A stretch of DNA of 64,000 nucleotides from Phoebastria nigripes. Its lineage: Eukaryota > Chordata > Aves > Procellariiformes > Diomedeidae. Location: contig JAYKAV010003443.1 of assembly GCA_035582835.1 (NCBI GenBank), positions 992,588-1,056,587 of the forward strand. The letters run 5' to 3'. Position numbers and translations under genes: made by a program. Positions 14,101 through 27,050 of the stretch are shown piece by piece; within the stretch, counting starts at the first letter, position 1, and every line of letters begins with the position of its first letter. A model generated the notes under the pieces. The model searched no databases, was not told where the DNA came from, and saw only the letters and a program-made list of their open reading frames with translations.

Positions 14101-14745
14101 CTCAGCTATTATAACTTCAAAGGACATAGCCATTTTGACACCACAAAGATCAGACCCACGATACCTCATAAACTGGTGACTCTCAGATCTTGCAGACATC
14201 GTATGGTAACAATTGCAAAAACATTTGTTGTCCAGAGTCTCAGAGAAGAGTAGACTATCTTTTCTATTAGGAGGAGACTCCAGCATAGTTTGGCTTACTT
14301 CACCCCCACCATGTCACATTTCAAGATGCCAGAATAATTCTTTTACCAAAACAAACAAAAAAAGGTTTCATTAGTCTTTAAAGCTGATAGCTAGTTCGCT
14401 TCAGACCTTCCACGTGCTAGGGTGAATAATTTGCGTTTTTTAATATTTTTTATGTCTGTTTCATTGTCCTACTCAAGTGTGCATACTGCATGTTATTTAC
14501 AGTAACTGTATGACTCTGACTGCTTGGGACTGCATTTTAAAAAGGCACACCAGCAAAAACCCTCAGCAAAAAGAGAGGGAGTGTAAGTGTAACTGTGCTT
14601 TCAAAAAATTAAACAAAGCAAAAACCCAGTCAGGTGGCTTCAGAGTAATCTGCCAACATGTTTAAAAAATATGCAATTAAAACAACAAAAAAAATCAAAC
14701 CCAGATAAACTACTTGAACAAAATTCCACAGGGTTAAACAAATAA

Positions 14746-14750
<5 letters not shown>
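8171..14750. other. AT-rich intergenic DNA
   Basis: Long low-GC stretch. The part at about 8180-8340 and 8460-8530 reads like conserved non-coding DNA (homeobox-type TTTAT/TAAT motifs, no repeats), by eye only. It holds a (GGA)n repeat at 10634-10664 and a G/T-rich stretch at 13652-13687 with four G-runs. No gene seen. Confidence 0.6.
10634..10664 (+). repeat. (GGA)n microsatellite
   Basis: Seven or so GGA units flanked by GGAGAGA and GAGGGG; purine-only on the + strand. Confidence 0.9.
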
Positions 14751-14780
<30 letters not shown>

Positions 14781-14806
14781 NNNNNNNNNNNNNNNNNNNA
14801 AAAAAA
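14751..14806 (+). repeat. Long poly(A) run containing a 19-N gap
   Basis: A30, then N at 14781-14799, then A7. An AATAAA at 14741-14746 precedes it, but the spacing (4 nt) is short for a retroposed tail and no gene-derived sequence is recognised upstream. Confidence 0.9.
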
Positions 14807-16739
14807 CAAAAAGAAAAGAAAACACTTAGATTCTTTTCTGGCAGCCGTAGTTATGCCTGTAGTTGGGTGATTGAAAAATGCTCACAGATTTACTCAGTCT
14901 TGAATTGCTACCCATGTGACCTGGCTTTGCTGGTAGTGGTTACAGGAATTTAGCTTCAAAAACAGAATAAAAAAGAGCACAGAGCTGAACAGCAAACAAA
15001 GGGAGAGAGAGAGGCAGATCTCATTTAGTTTAAAATTCTGTTATTCTTAGCTGTCAGCTGTTTAAGGCGAGTCAGAGGGACTTTTCCCCTTTTAAAATGA
15101 AACTTTGATATCGCTTTTATCATTTTCTGACTACCAGGCTAAAAGAGCTCAAGTGCCATGATTTTTTTTTTTTTTATTTGCAAGATTTCCAAATTGCTGT
15201 CAAGTATCCTCTTTGGCACATCACCCCCTGCCCATCCAAAACGACCTCGGGGCCCGTAGGCACACCTCCAGCGTGGGAGGACGGCTGAAGGGAAGGTTTT
15301 GGTGCGTGAGCACCAGAGGAGAATAGCTCTGACAGCAAACCAGGTTACCATCACAGCATTTGGTCACTTCCTATGCCAATAAATTCAATAAAAGCGCTCC
15401 AGGTCACAAAGTAAAGGGGTTTCCCACCTCTACGAGCATCCCCCAAATTTTCCCTCCCCTCTCCCACAATTCCACATGCTGTTAAGCTTCCTCTAGCTAA
15501 AAGTGACTGAGTGGAGCTCCCTCCAGAGTTTATTCATGTTATTTCCAAATATAGCCAGAGGGGACATGAGAGTGTGACATGAGATGTACTTCCCACTTCT
15601 TTCCTTCTCTGCTAGCACTGGGAGATGGCCTGCATAACCTAAGAAGTATTTTCTGTCTCTAATTTCCATCCCGTCATGTTTTGCAGGAACTGAATGAGCA
15701 GCTTACGCAGAGCTCCTTGCCAGCTTCTGGACTAAAAGAAACGTTCTGCTCTTTCACTTAGGTCCCCCATTTCTGCCATTTTTTTTTCTTTTTTTTTTTT
15801 TTTTTAATTGCTGTATCATTCATTTTACTGTCTTTTGCAGTCCTGCAATTCCTGTAAGTTCCTGATTTTTACAGGCCTTTCTTGAAAGTCCTGAAATCCA
15901 AACCAAACTGAAAGCCTACATTTAAATTTAAACATGCATCTCTGTTACTCATCACTTTAGTTCCCAATAGCATCCAGCTAAACAAACACACACAGAGAAG
16001 ACAAAATTACCATAGACAGAGAACAGTACAGGAGATACCATGGGGATACCTCCTTCTCCTTAATGTTCCCCCAGCCTCCAACCAATTTCTTCTAATGACG
16101 GTTCCTAAGGTTATTACTCATGATCCTGCTCCATGATGCTTGTTAGATATCCTCTGTGAAGAGTTGTGCTCTGTTCTCTAACTGACCAAAATGGTCCAAA
16201 GCACTTCCCTCGGACAACCAGCTGCTGACACTCCAATCTTTTCTCTGAATCATGTTCCACGTTAAGGAGTCACTTCAAAACCAAACTCAGATGTGGAAGC
16301 AGGATGAAGACGTGCATTTTCCATTTGTAATGTTTTGGAGATCAGATTTCATGCTCAGTAAACCAGGTACCATTTTCTTTGTTAATGCGCTTCTTGAATT
16401 AGATCCAGGACACAACCTCCTCATTGTCTATCAACCTTTGCTTTTACTGTTATAGGTGGGAGACGGGTCTTTNAACGTGCCAGTTTTCTGGATTAGGGAA
16501 CCAGATAACTTTTTATAAACTGCATCTCATTAGAGAATAGAGAAAAGGAGAGAATTAAAACCCAGATATATGAAGAGTTATGTTAAGAGTATGCTCATTG
16601 TCTAAAACAATTAAGCATTTTCACTATCCAGCAGAAAATTTAATTATTCTGTCAACAAACCAGCCAAGAGACAGCTTTCCAGCATTAAACTCTTGTAGAT
16701 ACCAAGGTGCTGTTTTCTTTAAGTTATAGTAGAATCTGC
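14807..16739. other. Intergenic DNA, no gene seen
   Basis: Mixed-composition sequence with T-runs at 15162-15175 and 15781-15805. The part at about 15000-15120 looks like unique conserved-type non-coding DNA. No coding exon recognised. Confidence 0.6.
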
Positions 16740-17180
16740 CCTATTTCAGAAAAGACTTTTTAAAAAAGGAGATATTTGTCCACCCTGGAGTTCAAACTGC
16801 TGGGATATACCGCACTTGGCAAGCTGTCGGACTGGCATTTTCCAGCGAAAATATCAAATTACTTTATTAATACTCATAAGTTTGAGCAAAAGGTAATTGT
16901 GGTTTTCCAGAAAGCCATAAGAGAACATTTACCGCAGTTTCCATTACCAGTGACGTTGCTTAGCCTGAAATGCCTTTCTGTAGATTGTGTTGCGCCTTTG
17001 TGCAACAGAGGCTTGCATCAATATGACAGAGCTAGTTAATCTGCTGGCTGAGACAACTCATTGTCGCAAGCACTTCTCACCCTGTTTTGAGTATGGTTTG
17101 GCGCAGAAGGCTGCCTGTTCATACATTAATACCTGCTTTCGGTTTCCAGTTGTTCTTTGAACTTGCCTACGCCTGTATCA
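16740..17180. promoter_or_regulatory. Candidate conserved non-coding element
   Basis: Repeat-free sequence that keeps several CpGs and many transcription-factor-like words: SOX-type CCTTTGT (16995-17001) inside an inverted repeat TGTTGC/GCAACA (16988-16993 and 17002-17007), and ATTAATA words. The appearance is that of vertebrate developmental enhancers; no alignment was available, so this is inference. Confidence 0.25.
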
Positions 17181-19095
17181 GTTTTTTCACCTGCAAAAAC
17201 TGGAATAATTCTTAAAAACTCTCTAGAATGATGTGAATTTTATTCATTGTTGGTGAAATGAATGACATTACAAATATTCTTGTTTTATCTCCAGTTTGGC
17301 TGTTATTTTTCCAGCTGTCACTTAAAGTCAGAGCTATCTATATAAGCCCTTCTGAAAGGGCAGGTAAGAAATGTGCTTATCTTCTGGTGTTAGGATCATC
17401 ATGACCAAAGAACCTGTTGTATTTTCTGATGTACTTGGCTATGGCTGATTCGAGATGTCTTTTTACAAAACAGCTTTTGTCAGTGGTCTGATTTTGTTGT
17501 TTTGTTTTAAATCAGAGTGGCACCCTTCTCCACGCACTCACATGTTTAAATAACCACTGTATTCCCTAACTGAGTGCCTTTTAAAGTAATTGCATTTGGA
17601 AAAAATATATATCCTTTTTGTAAAGTTAAGAAAACATCCATACTAGCTCCTCAGAGTACTGATATGCACTTTCTGAAAACCTCTTTAAACACTTTTGTAT
17701 TCAGTCATAGTTTGTTTTTCCTCAAGCCAATTCAATTCACCTGGGACATGTCTTTCTGATTTTATTTTTGGTATTTAACATACTTTACATTGATCTCCTC
17801 AAAATGCAATGAAAACAAACAAACAAAAAAACCCCAATCCCATACCAAGAAAACACATCGAAAATAATTTAGAGAATAGTCCTCTTGGTTGAACAGATTG
17901 AACATAAGTATTTTGCTGAATTTCATGTTGTATTATAAAATAAATTTGAGTCCTAGCAATATATATTCTAGGTTATTTGCCCAGTAGATTAAACAACCAT
18001 AAATACTGAGTGATTCAACTGAGCAGCCAGCACTGGCTGGAGTGAATAGCATGTTAAGAGATACTGGAGCTCTAGGAGACACTAGAAAATTGTGCCTAAG
18101 CAAGCTTGCTAAATTAAGCTTACTAAATGCTATTTTTCTAAATACTTAAATTACTTATTTTACTAAGGGTTCACCTGAGAGTTTTCCAATGTGATTAAAA
18201 CCCCTCATGGGTCACAGACTAATTTACTAAAGCTATGGAGAGGAATACTGGGAGGGGCAAGGAGCCCTACCAGGCAGTCAGGACCAGACAGCCATCCCCA
18301 GGTAGGCTGGAATAAGACAGGAAAATCAATTCCTATCATACTGCAACTGGAATCTCTCTCTCATCAATAATCTCTTCTGAAATAGGTATTCTAAACTGTG
18401 AGGTAAAAAAGCAAGGATAATTATGTTGTCTCCAACAGCCCTCACAAAAAACCTTCACATTTTTATGGACTTGGAGAGATACCTCTGCCTACTCTCCCTT
18501 ATTTCTGCTTTCAGGTATCGTTCCTTCAAAGAATGCTTTATGGGAAGATACCATTAAACTGCGCGACGCTACTAAACATATAACATTGCTGCTAATGTTC
18601 TTTAGAAGTAATCTATCATATCTTATTTAATTTCACTGGTCTCGTACAATGAGTCCCAGGCTCAACATTTAACTGAATTGCCCAAAGACACTCTTGCAAC
18701 CGTATGTAATGTACAGTAAGCAACTCTTCTGCAAATTGTCTGGGAACATACTGCAGAACAATTCTCAAGAGAAAAACTAGGGCTGAAATATTTTCTCATG
18801 CACCTTCTATCCGGGTGACATTCCTCTCTCGTTCCAGATTTGCCCCCAGCATGACCGAACGGACGCTACCCTTTTGCACCCATGTTTGTTTGTGCTTGCC
18901 TCCTGTTGATATTTATGAGAGCTGTTTCAGATACCCTCACAGCATCATCTTAATTTTGGCAGAGATTTCTGTGTGTTCAGGTTCCACGGGGGATGGAGAG
19001 AACACAAGCTGTCTCCAAATTGAAGGAATCAATTTTCATTTCTGAAGTCAGACAGGCTTTCATTTATTGCCTATTGACTCCATAGAGAGATAATA
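17181..19095. other. AT-rich intergenic DNA
   Basis: No gene, RNA or mobile element recognised; a short A/C-rich stretch lies near 17813-17836. Confidence 0.65.
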
Positions 19096-19870
19096 ATAAT
19101 GTTGCTGCTTTCAGTGAAAAAGACCATTACCGAGGACAATGCACTCAGTCAAGGAAGACGCCAGATCTCCTTTTCCCCAAACCACTCTTCGCTCCCCGAG
19201 TTACAAGCTGGGCTCTCTTCAGAAGCACCGTTTGCTACCTGGCCAGCTCAGCCAGAGCCCCCAGGGTGTAAAGAGGGTATGAATCTTTTCGGACACCGGT
19301 CCAACAAGCAGGGAGAAAATGAGAGAGTGCGCACAAGCCTTCTCCAGACACCCACTGCATCAGTGGGTGGAGCAGCTGGCAGAGCCAGCTGCTCTCGTCC
19401 CGCCAGCCCGAGGAGTCACCATATGTTTGGCTGCCACCCATGCAGCCAAGAGTCCTTGGAACANGGCACCGAATTCATTCAGACGCCTCTCGCTAGCGCT
19501 GACGGACATCCAGCCTGTTCAGGCCTCAGCCAAGCTTTAAACAGACCCTGCTGGAATCGCTGGGCTCGATGAATCAGCTCCTGCATTAACAGAGTCTACC
19601 CCAGTCCTCATCAGCCTCGGTCGAATCATACCCAGTAAGGGTACAGACACCTGACAAGATGTACCAGTCACAAATTAATAGGTCCAGCGCAGCACCTGAC
19701 CCAGAGGGTTTATCCAGAAAGGCATGTCTGACATCCAGCTAAGCGTCCCCAAACAGGCTCGGTACCTTCTCCGAGGTACTTGAATCCTGGAGCACAGTTA
19801 GGGCAGAGCACTGTTACTCTCCGAGGGCTGTCCAGGTCTTTTCCCAGCCCTTTCTTTTTCTTGGAAGTCC
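19096..19870. other. GC-richer intergenic block with an unsupported open frame
   Basis: Higher-GC patch with some CpGs. The + strand is open from 19099 to 19572 (157 codons) and overlapping frames are open in other phases and on the other strand, as GC-rich DNA often is. The translation shows no domain. It may be an old repeat or a non-coding transcript; not called as a gene. Confidence 0.4.
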
Positions 19871-20016
19871 GGGATAAGAAGCAGCATAGGAAGTGAAGGA
19901 GAATACATATTTTCTATTTGCTCAGTTTTAAATTAAGTTGTTAAAATAATAGTGCCTTTTGGGAGGCTTCCCTGGAGTTTCAGGGAAATAGTATCCATTC
20001 TTATTCTTTCAGATGC

Positions 20017-20053
20017 TAATTAAAGTTGATACTTAATTAGTACCAACTAATTA
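20017..20053. promoter_or_regulatory. Cluster of three TAATTA homeodomain-type sites
   Basis: TAATTA occurs at 20017-20022, 20034-20039 and 20048-20053, with start spacings of 17 and 14 bp. TAATTA is the core for many homeodomain proteins. Binding is inferred from the motif only. Confidence 0.3.
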
Positions 20054-22560
20054 ATACATACATGGTTTGCCATTCTACTGCAGTTTCATTTTCAATGAAA
20101 CACTATCATTAAAAACTTACTTTCTGTACTCTTAACACAACAGTCTTTCAGAAGTTCCTTTAGTCATGGCAATGATACCAAAGATGGGTTGTAAGTAGAT
20201 GAAATAACTACAAACACTCAAAAACCTACACAAATTGTTTGCCATAATATTTAACCTTTGGACTTTTAGTAAAGCTTATGTGCCCGCACTGGCTTGTGCC
20301 CAGCCCAGAAAGAGTAGTATCTCCAATACTTAGGAATGTTTTCCCTTTCGGTATCTGTTTATATTTCAATCTAAAAAAATCACTAAATTTACTTGCAAAA
20401 CAGTAATGCGTTCCGCATACAGATTCTCATTTTATATTTGAATATATATACTTCTCAGAAATTAAGCCATCTAAGAAGCCCATAGCATGCACAATCACTC
20501 AAATGATCTCCCCCCCCCCAATTGGCTGTGAGTGAAGTCTACATGAATAAAAGCGGCTATGCTTCATATTTTTTGAAGTTTCATTCTAGTTTAATTGCCA
20601 AATAATCATGTTGGCTCTTTTCTGACACACTTTTAATATGTGCTTTCTTTTGCCTAGCTCTTGTATTTGAAGATTGCCGTTAATGACATGTGCACACCTT
20701 TTCCATAAAGGAAAAGTTTCCCTGTGGTATGAAGGAATGAGGTAATTTACTCTAATACATGCAAAAATGCAGAACTGTATATGCTGACAAATCTTCACTG
20801 TCGCTCTGCGCAGTTAACTTGAACTGCTGCATATTCTCCGTGAGTGTTTTGTTGTAGACTTTTGTAAACGATGTTGAAGAAATTTGTGTTGAGTAATACA
20901 GAGCATCAAAATGTACTATTGCTGTCCACGCACGCTGGCAGAAAGCCACTGAGTTTTCGGTTGTTTACAAATGTTTTCAATGATAAATCTCTTTGCTATT
21001 TCCCATACGAAGTTACGCACTCAAACATGTGCAGCATACGCTTTGCTGCTCTCAGTGCTACAGTAAGTGAGGCAAGAACCATCGGAGAGACCTGAATTTT
21101 GGTTGCCCTTCAACATACACATCTACACTTGTGGTTTTGTTTCACAGATTTTTAAGATCATAAGGCATGATTGTGATAGCATAACTTGGTTCCATAAAGC
21201 AGTGCAAACACCACTCACCTATTGCACCCCTGAAACTGTAATGCCCAAATTATATTATCTTTCTAAAAGATTTTAAAAGTTTAAATTATAGGACTCTGCA
21301 TAGAGTCAGTTCAGACATAAGGTTCCACAACAAAACCCAAAAATCCAAACCTGAGGATGTATAAGGATTTTAATATCAGCCACTGATATTTTGAAAAGAT
21401 GATAAATAGATCACTTCACCACAAACATTTTTCTAGTCTGGATACAAATCAACGTGTTCTTTTTAGTTAGGTGACCTAATTATTGTAAGAATTTAAGAAA
21501 GCCAGAGGGGTCAAAATAAGCCCAGGTGGTCTCAAGCCTGCCAATTTACCAAGCTTATGTTTTCATTTTATTTGAATAAAAAATGTCCATCATTCTTTGT
21601 CAGAGGTGCGCTAAGCTGCTGTGGTTGTTTGTCATCATTTGTATAAAAGCCAACCAGGTTACCTGTCAGTTTGCAAATATTGTGGATAATAGGCATTACT
21701 TGAAGCAGCACAGGCCTGATTAACAAGAAAATTGGATTTTTTTTAACCTGTTCCTTTCCTTTTCTTCTTGCACAATACTATATTAATTTGGAAATGGATT
21801 TTTTCCACACACTCTCTCACACGCAGGCAGTACCTTCAGCTCATTAGACCACGAGATTCTTACAATTAGCTTTTTCCAGGGCATCAGCAATCAGCCTCTC
21901 TTACTACCCCATCCAGGATTAAATAGACAGAGTCTGTCCCTGATCCATCCATACATGTAAAATTGATTACCAGGCTCACACGTGCCTCCCTTTCCATTTC
22001 AACCATGTTTTATAGCAATGCACTTTTAAGCGTGTAACAAATCTGTTTATGTGTAGAGAGAGCAACCATTTTATTTCAAGACCAGCTGGAGCCTGTGAAA
22101 AGGAGACACAAACACAACCCTCTCTCATCTAGACTTTGCTTATTTTCCTTGTCTTTGCTATTTTTTCTGTACATAATAGTAATTGGATAGTCTGAATTCT
22201 CCTTCTGAGATCTAAATATAATCATTGCTGAAGTCTTATCTTTTTAAAAGATAAAGACACTAAGTTATGCCAAGTTATTATAGCCACAGAACCATATGTA
22301 AGAGACTGTTTCATTTTCCACGCACAGCAGCAAGAACACTTCCTTTTAAGGCATAATTCATAGTTTCTACTTAACATCACCATGGTGACCCCAGGACATT
22401 GCCTTACCAGCTGGAAACGAATCTTGCCAAGCGGGTAAATATTGCAATTCAAAAATACCATTTTGCACCGAATAATTTAGCACAAAAAAATTTCAAAGAA
22501 GTTATCACTGTCCATAGTTGCTGTAAAAACTCTGTGGACTTTATGTGCAGAGAGCTCTCC
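20054..22560. other. Intergenic DNA with enhancer-like stretches
   Basis: Mostly AT-rich and free of obvious repeats. Segments at about 20870-21090 and 21600-21730 read like conserved regulatory DNA; the latter has CAGGTTACCTG (21655-21665), an inverted pair of ZEB/Snail-type E2 boxes. No gene seen. Confidence 0.45.
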
Positions 22561-23407
22561 TAGACCACACGGGACAGCATTGGCTTCCCAGTCCCTTTAC
22601 TCCCTGATGCTAGATTTATTTTTTTTTCCCAAAAAAATCATTCAGCGTTTCAGCAAAATGAAGGGGTTTAGTATCCAAACCGATGAGAGAAGGGACAAAA
22701 CAATGAAGGAATTATTTGAATGAAACAAATAGGAGGTAGGCTTCCTCTCACACTGATTTTCACAGCAATTTAAGGCTAAAGGCACAAAAGAACATACGTA
22801 CCTTTTAACATAGCGGGATCTATAGTACTCACTATAGTGAGTCTCTGTGCAACACANGGGAAGAACTTTGCACTTGACAGGGAACGTCAGACCTGAACCG
22901 GTCAGTAAGAAAAGCAGATGATGGCCGTATGGATTAAACCTCCAGTCTACAGGGAAATATCACCCTCCACAGCCACGTCTGAACCATTTAGGCTGTATGT
23001 TACCAGCAGAGCAGCCCTAAAGCGCTGAGTTCAGAGTACGTCACCTAAAGAGTTGGCGTGTAACACAGATCCTGCAGCCTGCCCTGCACTCCATGCTCTC
23101 ATAGCTGCTTTCTTAGCAACGCTCAAACTACAACAGTTGCGTGTTCACCGGTGACCAAGAGCGTAGGTCTGTAGCAACCGATGCCAACCAAAGCCCAGGC
23201 TATGCTATACTCGGGACCCACCTCTGCAGCAGCACGCATGTCATCATGAGGAAGCCGTCAGTTTTCAGCCAGGTCCACCCCTTGAGCTGTTCCACACTAT
23301 CTTTGTTCGAGCAACAGTGGCAGCAAAGACCAGAGGCAGGAGTGCCCAGGGGCTGTTGGAGGGAGAAGATGGGAGGGCAGCATACTGGTCTTGGATTAGA
23401 GGTAAAA

Positions 23408-23447
<40 letters not shown>

Positions 23448-24740
23448 NAAAAAAAAAAAAAAGTAAAGCTAAAGGTTTTTTTTAAAAATAAAACCCCACC
23501 ATGATCAATCCTATCTTCAAGACAAGAGCTTACGACAATTCTTCCTTGCAAAATACAAGTATATGAAAGTATAGTGGGTACTTTTATCTTTACCAGAGCT
23601 ATGAGAAACCCCAGCTTCAAATCCTTTTCTCTTCCCAGGAAGCTTCAACTTCTTGTCCAAACCAGTAGCCCATCATACAATTTCAATTTTTACCATTGAA
23701 GCTGCTGTCTTTTTTTAACGTTTAAAACACGTATTTTCAGCCACAGAGAGAAAAGAAACAAATGAGAGTCGAGGGGTGACCGCCTGGAAGGGCAGACAAT
23801 TGCTTTCCAGTGCCTGTCGCAGCGTGCAGCCCTCTTTTTCCTCTTCCTGTATTTTCTCTGGGGTCCGGTCTTGCGTGCGTGGTCAGATAGGCAAACCTCC
23901 GCAGCACCGAGGCCCTGAAATGAGTTAGGCAATGGATTGCTTGCCCCCCATCATTTAGGCACTCAGGCATTGACAGACTTTGGTGTGACCAGGCACAGAT
24001 ATTTTCCACATCTAGGGAATTTAATGTAGTATTTACATGGGAACATATACAGTCAATCACCTATATGTCAAGAGTCATTGGCAATGCTGTAAGTCATAGA
24101 CGTAAAATCAACCAACAAGTAGACGTGTTTTGAGATTCTACATTTAGGATTTAGACGATAAAAATTATGCTAGATGAACTTCGGGTTACTTAAGAGATTT
24201 TGTAGCTCTAAACCTTAGTATGCTTAAAAATATTTTTCTTCACAAATATGTGAAGAGAAGTCTCACTCGAGTCAGGCAGCTTTCCTCGGTGACTTTGTGA
24301 ACTTCTGAAGCTTACCTGGCATTCATTGCATATGGTCATTACAAGGATAAAAGTCCTTCAAGGAATATCAAGGCTATATATAAGGGGTGCTGTTGATTCA
24401 TTATGTAGTGCTTTCTTCTCTTGAATCAGTACTAAACCAAAATCATGCGATGAAACTGGATGCATGGTGACGCTTTAAATGCTTCACGTAAGCTGTAAAA
24501 CAGTTTGCATGGCCATTTCTCACTGTATTTCCCACAGTACTATTTGGGCAAGTGGTGGGAGAATGTGTGCACTGGTCAAATTTCAGCTTAGGTTATTACC
24601 CATTTCTGTCAGAGTCTCCCCTGAGTTTTAATTAAACAAGATATTATTTACCAATTCTGATCTAAATAGTTTTTACAGTATGGTTTAAACTGTTCCTGTG
24701 CATCTCTTCAGAGAGGCTCCTTTTTCAGTAGTGGGTTAAA
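22561..24740. other. Intergenic DNA with a 50-nt poly(A) run
   Basis: No gene seen. Holds a perfect 16-bp palindrome (22827-22842) and a long A run (23413-23462). Short frames near 23141-23485 run into the A run and are artefacts of low complexity. Confidence 0.6.
23413..23462 (+). repeat. Poly(A) run of about 50 nt
   Basis: Uninterrupted A except one N at 23448. No AATAAA or gene-like sequence lies immediately upstream, so it does not look like a retrocopy tail. Confidence 0.95.
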
Positions 24741-27050
24741 TGATCCCAGAATATTTGGTGGTGTTTGGTTTTTTTTTGGTTTTTTTTTTTTTAGTGCTCA
24801 GTCATTTATGGTTCTACAGCTCCCAGGATGTAAAGTACAACAGAGTTGCTAATTATGAATATTTTTTATTGGTTGAAGTTACAATATTATCACTTCCTTT
24901 TTTTATTTATATAAACTGCGTTACAGAATATGTTGCAGGACAAGTTTTATGTACAGACAGAGTCTGACCCTGGGATACGCTTTCAGGCACAATTTCACTC
25001 CTTTCTGTAACAGTCTGCATTGTTGAAAGAAAACGTATGTATACCATAGTCTCCTAGGGATCTCAGTTCAGATACTATGTTAACCTAATGCTAACTAAAC
25101 AAAAGGGAGCTCTTCTTGCATTTGTTCTTTAAAGCGACTTGGACTAACCCCCATGTGTTGTTCTTCCTGGCAAAGTTTAAACATAAGATTTTCTTCACAA
25201 ATCCAGACTTTTTTTTTTTTTTTTTTTTTTTTACAGCTTGCAGGCAAACTTTGGCTGCTTATCCTAGTTTAGGTGCTGCAGTATGGAAAGTTTATGTTTC
25301 ATACATGCAGCTGACAATCGAGGTTTTCAAGTCTTCTAATCTTTGGAAACATCTGACATTCTCTGCAGGTTGCAGAGAAGAGGAGGAAATTAAATTTCCT
25401 GGCATTTTCTATGAATTTCAATTTTTCATTAAAAAAAGGTAGGAAACCGTAAAGGTTAAATATTTTGTGGTAGCTTTTGTTTGCTTTCTACTGCTGTTCT
25501 TAAACCAAGTAACTATAAACACAACCAGGGTGTAGAATGCAACATAGACATTATTGACAGCCACATCCTCCACATCCTTTCAATGTGTTTATCCTAATGG
25601 ACACCGAAGAGTAAAGTGCGATGCAGCGGTTACAGAAATACTTTAAACACAAATTAAATAAGCGGTCAAACAACCCACTGTCTCGGATCATTATTTCAGT
25701 ACATTTTTGAGTTTATCCATTTCAGAAGTGACTAAAAAAGAAAACATACATGGAGTCTGCAGAAAAATAGTGGTTGAGCATCCATCAATTAAGCTTTGTA
25801 TTTGTTCAAAAGTCTTGCTAATTTCATCTGTGGTAGCAATGACAGAACCACCAGCACATAGTCATAACCAGTATTTTGGTAAGTAATATTTGCTGACTTT
25901 CATGACCTTTTCTGTCATTATGAGACCAAGGAGGAAAATTTTTTGGCTTCAAGGATAAAACTGTGCCAAGCATTTATAGAAGTGCTAGCAACCTAGTGTT
26001 CTGGACAGGATAATCACGCTCATGTTGGTGCTTAAAATACACCATCAACCCCTAACCCTCTATTAGCTGTCAAAATGTAGCAAATCCAGATTTTTTTNNN
26101 NNNNNNNNNNNNNNNNNNNNNNNNNNNNNNNNNNNNNNNNNNNNNNNNNNNNNNNNNNNNNNNNNNNNNNNNNNNNNNNNNNACGATTTCTCTCATTTAC
26201 AAGGGAAGCCTGAGGAAGAGAGGGACTCTAAACAGAGTAGGATTAAGATAGATTTTTCCCTCATTTACCACAATCTACAGATCTTTTAGCAAGCTTCCTA
26301 TCGATAATAAATGCAGCTCAAACTCTGATGCATTTCAGACATAAACTAAGTAAACATTTTTGCTCCTGGAGACTGGTCTTATAACCGGTCTCTTTACACA
26401 ATAAGATTCTTGCAGCAATGCACATACCAAATACTATTACTGGGTGTTGGTACAGAAATCCCCTCTCGGAAAACCTTACTTATTTTATGATATTTGGATG
26501 CCTACCAGAGAAATTCATTGCAATCTATTTTTGCTAGAAAGCCCCCTCTGCAAACAATGGCTCTTTAAATCATTGAGACTATCCATGTGACATGGGCCAG
26601 NGGGCATAAACTGATTTAAGGATTTTGAATTTAAAACAGGTTGGTAATCCCTAGTGGATGATGTGACTGTGAAAATGGAGCTTATCAGGCTGCCCTGTAA
26701 GTCTGTAGACAGCGCAAACCAGTCTGAGCTTGAAGGTCTAATATTCCCTCTTCTAGAAATGGGAAGCAATATCTATCTGTATTTATTTATGAAGGAGGAA
26801 TCTGCACCACTTGAAGGGGAGTTTCATTCTCAGCTGCTGATTTTGTAACAGACAACAATGTTTTATCCATGTCAATAGAAAACTAAAATAATTTCCAAGT
26901 TTAATAGGTATTGTCAAACTGCCATCTTGTACACTCTTAACATAACCACCAGTCCCCCTGTACACCTCACACACCGTGTGTGCCCAGGCTGGAATCAAGT
27001 AACCGGTGATTTCCTAAGCAGGCATGAGTTTGTCTTGGGAGTTGCTGTAC
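24741..27050. other. AT-rich intergenic DNA with an assembly gap
   Basis: Contains a T24 run (25209-25232) and an 85-N gap (26098-26182). No gene, RNA or mobile element recognised. Confidence 0.65.
26098..26182. other. Assembly gap of 85 N
   Basis: Eighty-five consecutive N bases following a T run; probably a failed homopolymer join. Confidence 0.97.

Noticed and set aside
14751..14806. Poly(A) run as a processed-pseudogene tail
   Set aside because: No gene-derived sequence upstream, the AATAAA is only 4 nt away, and no target-site duplication could be found.
22827..22842. T7 promoter or cloning-vector contamination
   Set aside because: Only an 11-nt core matches; the bases on both sides do not, and the match is part of a palindrome.
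23141..23485. 114-codon frame ending in poly-Lys
   Set aside because: The tail is a translation of the poly(A) run and the rest has no domain.
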